Source of the DNA: Microcaldota archaeon
Lineage (GTDB): Archaea; Micrarchaeota; Micrarchaeia; Micrarchaeales; CABMGC01
Assembly: GCA_021802765.1 (NCBI GenBank)
Contig: JAJZRI010000007.1
Coordinates: 1-37,759 of the forward strand
DNA: 37,759 nucleotides
Direction: 5' to 3'
The position numbers and the translations under genes are program-made. Each line of letters begins with the position of its first letter. Within the stretch, counting starts at the first letter, position 1. Under the pieces are notes generated by a model. That model did no database searches and was not told the DNA's origin. It saw only the letters and a program-made list of their open reading frames with translations. This document shows, piece after piece, positions 30,124 to 37,393 of this stretch.

Positions 30124-31401
30124 TCAGCTCGCAAGCCTTAGCTTTCCTCCAAGCGACAGGCGTATTGTGCCACCTAGCGACCTTGCTATGCTGTCAACCA
30201 GTGGATACATTATTATCAAGTCTATCACGAAGAGCAGCATCTGTATTATCAGGTATACTCCGAAGAGGAGTATCCTGTTCATATAGGTGTAGATGGCATT
30301 TGTCTGGAATACGACAAGGGCATCCCATATCGATCCTGCAATGTTAGCGGCAAGCTGGCTTATGCCACCTACGTTTAAGGTATTGCATATCAGACTGGAG
30401 CCCCATGAGGTAAATACGCTAAAGAAGCTGTTGCAGGAGTTCTGACCAAATGCATATAGCGGTGGCTGCGTCTGCACTATTGGGATAGCACTGGCCATCA
30501 TGTTGGTCGCTATGGAATTGAACAATATAAACGTTGCAGGAAGTACAAGGCAAAGAGCAATGCCTATGGCTATAAGCGTTCCGCCAATTCCCCTTATGAA
30601 AGGAAGTGCCCTGAAGATAAGGCCCATTGGTATGAAGAAGTTCAGGCCGATGTATGCGAACGACGGAAGCGTCGTTATAAGGCCTATCACCAGTGACGAG
30701 AATGGGAAGAGAATGAAGTTGACCATGTCGTTTATTATCGAGCCATACCATGCAATCATGAAGTTTCCTGTCTGCAGCAGCCAGTTCGCGAATGGCAGGA
30801 ACATTACGCCATCATATATTGCAAAGAAGGGGCCGATCGGTATTGGAACGTAAAAACCCATCTGAAATGTCGACCAGAAGCCTGTCCCTCCAGACATTAT
30901 GCCCATGCTCTCCCATGCATACGCCATCTGGGTGTTGACATTGCAGAGGTAGTTCTCCGCGCCCATTATTAGGGGCGCGAGGTTTATCCCGCCTCCTGGC
31001 TGAGCCACGCTTCCGGCACCACCAAGAGGGGAGGATATAGTGTATGCTATGTTTCCTACAATTATCATTGCAGAATATATGACCACTATGATTAGGGCGC
31101 TCTTCATTATCTCCCAGTACTCGCCCTGCACCCAGCTTCGCAGCCCGGCATTTGTGAATATCCGACTTAGAAGAAATGCTATCGCAACAACGTCAAATGA
31201 TACTGTGAGCGCAATGAGGGCAAGCCCGAGCTCCTTTCCTGTAGAGGAAAAGATGCCCGAGAGCAACTGTGGATTTGAGCAGAATTGAGGAACAACCAGC
31301 CCTGAACCACCCACAGGCACGGATTGCGCATATGGCGCATTGAAAAATAGTGACAGCACAACTAGTAGCAATGCAGGGAGACTGGCCGACTTTATTCGCA
31401 T
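30124..31401 (-). CDS. VirB6/TrbL-like polytopic membrane protein, paralogue 1
   Basis: 425 aa, the first gene of the six-member array. A signal peptide (LLLVVLSLFFNAPYAQS) is followed by an external Cys (PQFCSNPQ). The TM-loop-TM unit holds NAGLRSWVQGEYWEIMKS (84-101). The signature is FRALPFIRGIGG (263-274), leading to LIAIGIALCLVLP. About six to eight helices in total. The C-terminus is LGGTIRLSLGGKLRLAS. A TATA box about 34 nt upstream marks the array promoter. The repeated R(S/A)xPFxRxxGG motif across six adjacent genes is the main argument that they are paralogues. Confidence 0.72.
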   Translation of the reverse strand: MRIKSASLPALLLVVLSLFFNAPYAQSVPVGGSGLVVPQFCSNPQLLSGIFSSTGKELGLALIALTVSFDVVAIAFLLSRIFTNAGLRSWVQGEYWEIMKSALIIVVIYSAMIIVGNIAYTISSPLGGAGSVAQPGGGINLAPLIMGAENYLCNVNTQMAYAWESMGIMSGGTGFWSTFQMGFYVPIPIGPFFAIYDGVMFLPFANWLLQTGNFMIAWYGSIINDMVNFILFPFSSLVIGLITTLPSFAYIGLNFFIPMGLIFRALPFIRGIGGTLIAIGIALCLVLPATFILFNSIATNMMASAIPIVQTQPPLYAFGQNSCNSFFSVFTSWGSSLICNTLNVGGISQLAANIAGSIWDALVVFQTNAIYTYMNRILLFGVYLIIQMLLFVIDLIIMYPLVDSIARSLGGTIRLSLGGKLRLAS

Positions 31402-31430
31402 GAATATAGTTGACTCACAGAAGCTTAAAA

Positions 31431-31440
31431 ATCTTTATAA
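31431..31440 (-). promoter_or_regulatory. TATA box of the six-gene VirB6-like array
   Basis: The minus strand reads TTATAAAGAT, centred about 34 nt upstream of the ATG at 31401, giving a leader of about 8 nt. It sits immediately after the stop codon of the upstream 251-aa gene. Confidence 0.6.
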
Positions 31441-31445
31441 GGAGA

Positions 31446-32201
31446 TCAGTGCCTTAGAAGCCTGAAGGTGTCCATGTAGGCCTCCGCCTGGAATATTACG
31501 AAATAAGGAACGATGAGCAGCGAATTGAGTATCAGGACGATATATTTTGACAGGACAGTGCCGAAGAGCGCTATGCAGACAACATCAAGGGCAGAGATTA
31601 TGACAGTTATCAGGACAAGCCACATCACAAAGTACTGCGGTTCCTTGAAGAGTAGCCTTATGCTGTCCTTGACCGCCCTCCCGATTCTCTTGTCGTCCAT
31701 CACAATGGCGCTTGGCGCATAGAAGAGAAGTGCGAAGAGCACAAAACCCACAAGGCCGGTAAGCAGTGCGGAGAGGCCGACAAAGTATCCAAGTATGTTC
31801 ACTATGACTATGGCTGCAGTGTACATCAGAAATATCAAGAAGACCTTGCCGATGTAGGACTCTATGTTCTTCATCGCCATTATGCCTATCTTCGAGTGCG
31901 TCCTCTTGGACTTCACGAGCATGCTTATCAGCACGAACGCAAAGCTGAGAAAGAGGAGCGAGAATATTGTTGATATAGTTATGACTATGAGGCTAAGCTG
32001 GCTTATGCTCCCGTTCACGAAGATGCTTGCGCTCCTTAGGAATATGGCGCCTGCAGTAAGATATGTTGGGAGGGATGCGAGCATTGGTATTGCGAACGCT
32101 ATTATGAATGGTATTGAGAATAGAAGGATGAGGCTTATCTTCTCCCTGTACAACTCGTACGATTCCTCAAGCACTCCAGCCAATATCACACCGATAATCA
32201 T
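31446..32201 (-). CDS. Polytopic membrane protein, about six helices
   Basis: 251 aa. Hydrophobic helices lie at about 25-48, 65-95, 118-140, 142-165, 192-215 and 218-240. A conserved-looking cytoplasmic loop, MDDKRIGRAVKDSIRLLFKEP, before the fifth helix is typical of a broad class of archaeal/bacterial membrane proteins with a central 'A.kdS..l' motif (DUF975-like look). It does not carry the VirB6-like array signature. It follows the glycosyltransferase-like gene by 35 nt, so it is probably in the pilin operon. Function unknown. Confidence 0.65.
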   Translation of the reverse strand: MIIGVILAGVLEESYELYREKISLILLFSIPFIIAFAIPMLASLPTYLTAGAIFLRSASIFVNGSISQLSLIVITISTIFSLLFLSFAFVLISMLVKSKRTHSKIGIMAMKNIESYIGKVFLIFLMYTAAIVIVNILGYFVGLSALLTGLVGFVLFALLFYAPSAIVMDDKRIGRAVKDSIRLLFKEPQYFVMWLVLITVIISALDVVCIALFGTVLSKYIVLILNSLLIVPYFVIFQAEAYMDTFRLLRH

Positions 32202-32236
32202 TTGGGTTAAAAGTTAAAAAAGATATGCCTGGATAT

Positions 32237-34108
32237 CTAGCCATACCTTATTGCAGGAGCCTGATAGTAGTACTGACTATTGGAGAGTATCATGGAGAGA
32301 TATGCGGGGCGGGGGATATTTGAAGGAAGAATTGCCGTAAGATTATATGTTCCTGAACCATTTAGATGCACGATATTTACATTCACAGCGCAGGGGAAGG
32401 CGCATCTGTGGCTGCCTGAGAGTATGCTGCTATTAAACAGGCCGTAATACCTGCCGCTACCGTTTGAATTTGCCTCCATAATTAGATATAGATTTGCAGC
32501 TGCACCCTTATTGTAGTGGATAACTGCCCCGTATGCAAGATGAGTGGAGTTGATATAGCTGATTCCGATTCCGGTCGCACTCAGGTTGAGGGTGCTTTCA
32601 TATGAACGATGAGATTGCAAGATTATCAAAACCATTGCAAGCAGGATGGCACTTATAGAAAGCAGGTATGCAATCTTCAAATTCCTGTCCTTGGAGATGG
32701 TGCTGGAGAGTAAATTCTTCATTGTATCTTTTGACACTGGATCCGCTACAAGGGCAAGCACTGCTACTGGAAGTATGTAGTAGATCTGCGTCGCATGCCC
32801 AAGAAACAGGAACGGGATAGCGCTGAGCAGGGGGAGCAGCTGCCTGTTGTTTACATAGAGAGATATCAAAAGCACCAATGCCATCGATGCTGCGAATAAG
32901 TAGTTGAATGCGCTAAGCAATACGCCTATATGCACCGCAATTGCATAGCCTATCGGAGAGAGCGAGTTGGGCAGAATTGTGCCAGTGACTGCAAGGAAAT
33001 TGCCCGCATATCCTGAAGGATCGGTTAAAATGAAGTACCCATTAAATACCATAAAGACAGCGAATGTCAGGGCGAGATTCCTTACTCCTGCCTTCTTGCC
33101 ATGCACATTGAAGGAATAGGCTATGAAGAGAAGCGCCATAAACCATAGCTGCTCCTGAAGCGAAACGGCAATGCCGAGGATTAGCCATTCGTACTTGTCA
33201 GCCGCAGTAGAATACAGCATTATCACAACAGCCAGCATAAGTATTATTATCATCGACGGCATGTAGATGCTAAAAAGCCCAAGCGCTATGTAAAATGCGT
33301 AATTGGGCTGCGCATACCTCTTTTTGCCCTCGAAAATTACATACGACATTAGTAGGATCAGGGTGAATACAAATCCTTCGGTGTGCATGAAATTTCCGGA
33401 AAGCTGCTGCGGTGGCTGCCTTATGAGCACATAAAATGGAATCTGGATAAGGAAGTATAAGGAGGGATAATCCATCAGCCCCATTATTGTGCCATTGGTA
33501 CTTGCAGTAAATCCGATACGGGAATGCTGGAGCAGGACGTATATCTGCTGCGCAATATTTATGGAGTACGGATTCGTTCCGGCGGCAAGCGCCTTTATGC
33601 CGTAATAGCTTAGGAGCACTTCATCGTCTACCATATAACTTGTGGTGCTTGGAATGAAATAGAGTACCAATAATAGCACGACTACTATGGATATTATAGA
33701 TCTCACTCGCCAGTCCTTGATGTAGAAGAAGATCTGTATTATGGCAAATATGAGCAGGAATATGACTAGATAGGCAACAAGGTATTCGAGCTCAGAAAAA
33801 TCATGCATCGACAGTTGGCCAAGACCAATGTGCAACCAGGTACCTGCAACAAACAGCAATAAGGACAGCATGAAGAGGATTGATGAAGCGATGGAAAAGG
33901 ACTCTGACCGACCAGAAAGGCCATATGATATAACATAGAGAGCGGCGACTGCTGAAAACGCAACATCTATTGCCGTTCCCTTTGCAGAGTATACGGAAGT
34001 GTTGTAGCTGACAGTTATTATGAAAAGAATAAATGAAAGGATAAGAAGTCTTGAGTCATTGCCCAAAAGCAGCAGAGACCCTTTGTCTCTGCCTTTTTGG
34101 TAGTGCAC
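32237..34108 (-). CDS. GT-C-type membrane glycosyltransferase-like protein
   Basis: 623 aa from a GTG at 34108, 7 nt after the pilin stop. About 12-13 membrane helices are followed by an external C-terminal domain of about 120 residues with several N-x-S/T sites. After the fourth or fifth helix the first loop has MVDDEVLLSYYGIKALAAGTNPY and then MDYPSLYFLI, resembling the acidic-pair loop and the 'G.nPY...YPPl' pattern of GT-C lipid-linked sugar transferases (GT87/PMT-like). Such an enzyme would glycosylate exported proteins. Coupling to the pilin gene suggests that the pilin or its partners are substrates. The fold is inferred; no match was computed. Confidence 0.6.
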   Translation of the reverse strand: MHYQKGRDKGSLLLLGNDSRLLILSFILFIITVSYNTSVYSAKGTAIDVAFSAVAALYVISYGLSGRSESFSIASSILFMLSLLLFVAGTWLHIGLGQLSMHDFSELEYLVAYLVIFLLIFAIIQIFFYIKDWRVRSIISIVVVLLLVLYFIPSTTSYMVDDEVLLSYYGIKALAAGTNPYSINIAQQIYVLLQHSRIGFTASTNGTIMGLMDYPSLYFLIQIPFYVLIRQPPQQLSGNFMHTEGFVFTLILLMSYVIFEGKKRYAQPNYAFYIALGLFSIYMPSMIIILMLAVVIMLYSTAADKYEWLILGIAVSLQEQLWFMALLFIAYSFNVHGKKAGVRNLALTFAVFMVFNGYFILTDPSGYAGNFLAVTGTILPNSLSPIGYAIAVHIGVLLSAFNYLFAASMALVLLISLYVNNRQLLPLLSAIPFLFLGHATQIYYILPVAVLALVADPVSKDTMKNLLSSTISKDRNLKIAYLLSISAILLAMVLIILQSHRSYESTLNLSATGIGISYINSTHLAYGAVIHYNKGAAANLYLIMEANSNGSGRYYGLFNSSILSGSHRCAFPCAVNVNIVHLNGSGTYNLTAILPSNIPRPAYLSMILSNSQYYYQAPAIRYG

Positions 34109-34115
34109 CGCCTTA

Positions 34116-34469
34116 TCAGCAGGAAACTCCGGTTCCCAGGTTTCCTGCAGTGTATATCATGGAAATCAGGTGAGGCGCAATTATCACGATTATGAGGCCC
34201 ACTATTCCTCCGACTATCATTCCTAGGGACCAACCCTGTAGGTTTCCCTTAAGGTTGCCTGCTGCAGGAAGCATGTGAGCCACTGCATAGAATGCTCCTC
34301 CGAGTATGAATAGTGCAAGTGCTATTATTCCTACGACAGCCTGTATGCTCTTTATTATGCCGCACAGGCTGGAGCTTATCACTGAAGATGCCGACTGGGC
34401 AGCTACTAGTGGAGCCACCAGTCCGACCAAGGACAGGGCCAACAGGACGTATCTATTTATTGTTGTCAT
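34116..34469 (-). CDS. VirB2/TrbC-like pilin
   Basis: 117 aa. A signal peptide (YVLLALSLVGLVAPLVAA) is likely cut before Gln25. The mature part of about 93 residues has two hydrophobic helices (about 39-65 and 80-105) around a short polar loop (PAAGNLKGNLQG), the standard VirB2/TrbC/CedA1 layout. The SIQAVVGIIALALFILGG and GMIVGGIVGLIIVIIAP segments resemble T4SS pilins. Two cysteines (Cys36 and the C-terminal Cys117) could pair. In T4SS this protein forms the conjugative filament. It has a good TATA box and is divergent from the coiled-coil/ATPase genes. It is not a class III (type IV) pilin. Confidence 0.75.
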   Translation of the reverse strand: MTTINRYVLLALSLVGLVAPLVAAQSASSVISSSLCGIIKSIQAVVGIIALALFILGGAFYAVAHMLPAAGNLKGNLQGWSLGMIVGGIVGLIIVIIAPHLISMIYTAGNLGTGVSC

Positions 34470-34506
34470 TTACATCAACATTTTGTGAGAATATAGGACA
34501 TTATCT

Positions 34507-34516
34507 TATTTAAATA
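34507..34516 (-). promoter_or_regulatory. TATA box of the pilin operon
   Basis: The minus strand reads ATATTTAAAT within ATATTTAAATAA, centred about 42 nt upstream of the ATG at 34469, giving a leader of about 17 nt. This is one of the strongest TATA elements of the window. Confidence 0.65.
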
Positions 34517-34529
34517 TCTTTCGGGAAAA

Positions 34530-34596
34530 CCACGTATGGGATTTTAAGGAAAAATCGAAAAACTAGGCAAATTGCCAGAATCAGACATATACGTGG
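34530..34596. promoter_or_regulatory. Palindromic elements between pilin and coiled-coil/ATPase operons
   Basis: A perfect 8-nt inverted repeat, CCACGTAT (34530-34537) and ATACGTGG (34589-34596), encloses a smaller palindrome, GGCAAATTGCC (34566-34576). The elements lie between the two divergent TATA boxes, a good place for a regulator to control both operons together. Confidence 0.45.
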
Positions 34597-34653
34597 CGCA
34601 TTTAGCGCATGGAAAAACTTGCAGCCGCCAGGCAGATATTAAATTAGTTAATA

Positions 34654-34660
34654 TTATAAG
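34654..34660 (+). promoter_or_regulatory. TATA box of the coiled-coil/ATPase operon
   Basis: TTATAAG is centred 36 nt upstream of the ATG at 34693, with a leader of about 10 nt. CTTAAAG (34661-34667) directly after it is an alternative that would give a leaderless start. Confidence 0.5.
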
Positions 34661-34692
34661 CTTAAAGATTTAATTATGGGTTTGCTGATGGG

Positions 34693-35856
34693 ATGGCCGA
34701 CCAGGAGATTAAGACAGGGATTGATGCCCTTGTCACCTATCTAAACGAGCATGGAGAGACCAATATCTCGGTAATAGCCACAGCACTGGGCGTCGGGGAG
34801 GCTGCGGTTCTTGAATGGGCGAACGTCCTCGAGAAGGCCAATCTTATACTAATCAGCCACAGGTCCGGAAGGCTCTTCCTAGCGCCCATGACCGGAGCGG
34901 CTAAGGCGAGCAGAGAGACGGCCCAGGCAAAGCAGTCCTCGGTTCAGGAACTCATATCCTCTGATCTTGCTGCAGTTGACCAGATATCGCTTGACCTTGA
35001 CGAGTTCATGAAGTCCATAGGAAGGATAGATGACATATTCAACACCAAGTACAAGAATGCCAAGGTAATGCTCGACAAGCTAAATGGCATAGACGCAAAT
35101 ATGGCAAAGATCGAAAAGGACATAACGGACAGGTCGAATTACATCAAGACGGTGTCCGAGAAGTCTAAGGAACAGGTGGCTACTGCAAGGGGCCATCTCT
35201 CTGTACTGCTTGGATTCTCGCTTGACACCAACAACGCCAAGGCCGTGTCGCAGGAGCTGCGTGACCTGCTCAAGGCATATGAAAGGAATATCTCGGATCT
35301 GAACAAGGCGCTTGACCAGACAATCTACCAGTATAGGAAGAACGCGCTCACGCTATCAAAGAGCATAAAGGAGAAGCATGAGCAGCTTGTCGAGGTGCTG
35401 AGCTTCGACGAGAAGCAGATAAGGGAGTACGAAAGGATTGGTGAGGATTACAAGAGGGAGCAGGCCCGGTTGCAAAGACAGATGGACAGCATAAGCAAGA
35501 AGACGCTAGACGAAATAGAAGCCGGGAAGGCGGAGATGGCAAGGCAGATAGAACTTTCAAAGGTGCAGATGAACGCCATAAGGCCCAAGATAGACGACAT
35601 AAAGAAGGATCTTGGGCAGCTTGCAGAGCTCAACTCCCAGATAGCCTCGCTTAGGACAGGCATAGACGAGCTGGTAAAGCAGAGGGAAGGAATCCTTCCG
35701 GAACTAAGAAAGCTCCAGCAGGACGTCAAAACAGGGGATAACATGGAGGCAGTGGAGGAGAGGGCAAACAAGGTGTCTGATAGGATAAATGAGGTTAAGG
35801 GAAAGGTGGAAATCATAAGGAAGAATTTTGAGGGTATGGGAAAGAAAGATAAGTGA
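34693..35856 (+). CDS. Winged-helix protein with long coiled coil
   Basis: 387 aa, soluble. Residues about 8-65 form a winged helix (DALVTYLNEHGETNISVIA, LEKANLILISHRSGRLFLAP). The rest (about 95-385) is almost continuous heptad-rich coiled coil (ERIGEDYKREQARLQRQM, LSKVQMNAIRPKIDDIKKDL), broken near 165-185. It ends 7 nt before the ATPase gene. Coiled-coil partners of secretion ATPases are common in archaeal pilus and archaellum systems, so it may link the ATPase to the membrane complex. It could also be a regulator. The reverse arrangement (coil then winged helix) occurs at 16667 and 11153. Confidence 0.75.
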   Translation: MADQEIKTGIDALVTYLNEHGETNISVIATALGVGEAAVLEWANVLEKANLILISHRSGRLFLAPMTGAAKASRETAQAKQSSVQELISSDLAAVDQISLDLDEFMKSIGRIDDIFNTKYKNAKVMLDKLNGIDANMAKIEKDITDRSNYIKTVSEKSKEQVATARGHLSVLLGFSLDTNNAKAVSQELRDLLKAYERNISDLNKALDQTIYQYRKNALTLSKSIKEKHEQLVEVLSFDEKQIREYERIGEDYKREQARLQRQMDSISKKTLDEIEAGKAEMARQIELSKVQMNAIRPKIDDIKKDLGQLAELNSQIASLRTGIDELVKQREGILPELRKLQQDVKTGDNMEAVEERANKVSDRINEVKGKVEIIRKNFEGMGKKDK

Positions 35857-35863
35857 TGCTTTT

Positions 35864-37393
35864 ATGGTTGATGATGAAGTAAAGAACAGCAGTGGCAAGG
35901 AAGAAGCCGACAGGGAGATGGCTAGCTATGACCTCAATGCCAACGGGATACTTGCCCGCGTAAGGATAATGGACCGCGGAGGCATAGTGCCGTCATACGA
36001 GGTCACGGTTCCTGGACTTGGGGAAGCCACAAAGATACTCATAGCATCGCTTAGGCAGGAGCTGCTGCGTCTTGTTCCGATAGACACCAGCAAGATAGGC
36101 GACCAGGAGTACGTAAAGGAGCTCAACAAGAAGTACACTGACGCAGCGGCAGTTGTCATAGAGAGATATCTCCCTGGAACGGCACGGGAGGTCAAGGCAA
36201 TATTAATAGCCTACATAATCAACCTCATGCTCGGCCTGGGGGACATGGAGGTGCTTCTTTCCGATGACAACCTGGAAGAGATTGCAGTGAACTCGGCAAA
36301 GGACGGAGTATGGGTCTTCCATAAGGTCTATAGCTGGTGCAGGACCAACATAAAGATATACAGCGACGAGGACATCTACGACCGTTCTGACCAGATAGGA
36401 CGTAGGGTTGGCAGGCAGATATCGACGCTTACCCCGCTCATGGACGCAGAGCTTGGAGATGGATCCAGAGTCAACGCAACGCTCTACCCGATATCGCAGC
36501 GGGGAAACACGATAACAATAAGAAAATTCTCCAAGAATCCATGGACCATGCCGGCGCTCATGGAGAGGAACACAGTGTCTCCCGAGATAGCCGCGATAAT
36601 ATGGCTGTGCATGCAGAATGAGATCAGCGTGCTCATATCCGGAGGTACGGCAAGCGGAAAAACTAGCTTCCTCAATGCGATGAGCATATTCATGCCCTCG
36701 AACCACAGGGTGATATCCATTGAAGAGACCAGGGAGCTCACGCTTCCAAACTTCCTGCAGTGGGTGCCTATGCTTACAAGGCAGGCCAACGCTGAAGGCA
36801 AGGGAGAGATAAGCCTTTACAATCTCATGATAAACGCCCTGAGACAAAGGCCGGACATAATACTAGTGGGAGAGATAAGAACCAAATGGGATGCCCAGAC
36901 GCTCTTCGAGGCAATACATACGGGTCATGCCGTCTACGGCACCATACACGCGGACAATGTGCAGGATACCATAATAAGGATGACAAATCCGCCGATAGAT
37001 CTGCCCAAGATAATGCTTAATTCTCTGGGCGGGGTGATTTCCCTTTTCAGACATAGGCGTCTTGGGATAAGGCGAGTGCTGGAGTTCGGAGAGATAACCA
37101 ACAGCGGCGACGCCAACGTGCTAAACAGGTGGAACATGAGAAGCGACACGTTCGCGAAGATATCGAACATGACAAGGCTTGCAGAGATGATAGCGCTTTA
37201 CGGAGGCTACACCTACAATGAGATACTGGAGGACGTGGCCGAGAAAGGCAGCATTTTGCAGTGGATGGTAAACAACAAGATAACTGATGTAGACAGAGCT
37301 GGAGGCGTCGTAGCAAAGTACTATAAGGACAAAGACGCAGTAGTCAAGATAATCAATGACAAGGTTCCGTATTCGGACGACCTGTTCAAATGA
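35864..37393 (+). CDS. Type II/IV secretion ATPase (VirB11/PilB/GspE superfamily)
   Basis: 509 aa from the ATG at 35864; an upstream in-frame TTG overlaps the previous gene and is less likely. The N-terminal domain has YEVTVPGLGEATKILI. The RecA-like core shows Walker A GGTASGKT (260-267), Asp box VISIEETREL (283-292), Walker B DIILVGEIR (331-339) and His box HTGHAVYGTIHAD (352-364). These ATPases power pilus assembly or substrate transfer. Context beside the VirB2-like pilin and VirB4-like genes favours a VirB11 role, but size and N-terminal domain also fit archaeal type IV pilus ATPases that could serve the LamG pilins. The next gene overlaps the stop (ATGA). Confidence 0.93.
   Translation: MVDDEVKNSSGKEEADREMASYDLNANGILARVRIMDRGGIVPSYEVTVPGLGEATKILIASLRQELLRLVPIDTSKIGDQEYVKELNKKYTDAAAVVIERYLPGTAREVKAILIAYIINLMLGLGDMEVLLSDDNLEEIAVNSAKDGVWVFHKVYSWCRTNIKIYSDEDIYDRSDQIGRRVGRQISTLTPLMDAELGDGSRVNATLYPISQRGNTITIRKFSKNPWTMPALMERNTVSPEIAAIIWLCMQNEISVLISGGTASGKTSFLNAMSIFMPSNHRVISIEETRELTLPNFLQWVPMLTRQANAEGKGEISLYNLMINALRQRPDIILVGEIRTKWDAQTLFEAIHTGHAVYGTIHADNVQDTIIRMTNPPIDLPKIMLNSLGGVISLFRHRRLGIRRVLEFGEITNSGDANVLNRWNMRSDTFAKISNMTRLAEMIALYGGYTYNEILEDVAEKGSILQWMVNNKITDVDRAGGVVAKYYKDKDAVVKIINDKVPYSDDLFK

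Noticed and set aside
23824-31401. The six membrane proteins as ordinary transporters
   Set aside because: No transporter signature (nucleotide-binding domain, substrate-site motifs) is visible; signal peptides, cysteine-bearing external loops, the shared R(S/A)xPFxRxxGG motif and the pilin and VirB4 context fit VirB6/TrbL better. Not excluded without a profile search.
34116-34469. The two-helix protein as an ATP synthase subunit c or holin
   Set aside because: It has a cleavable signal peptide and lacks the conserved acidic residue in helix 2 needed for subunit c; no lysis genes are nearby.
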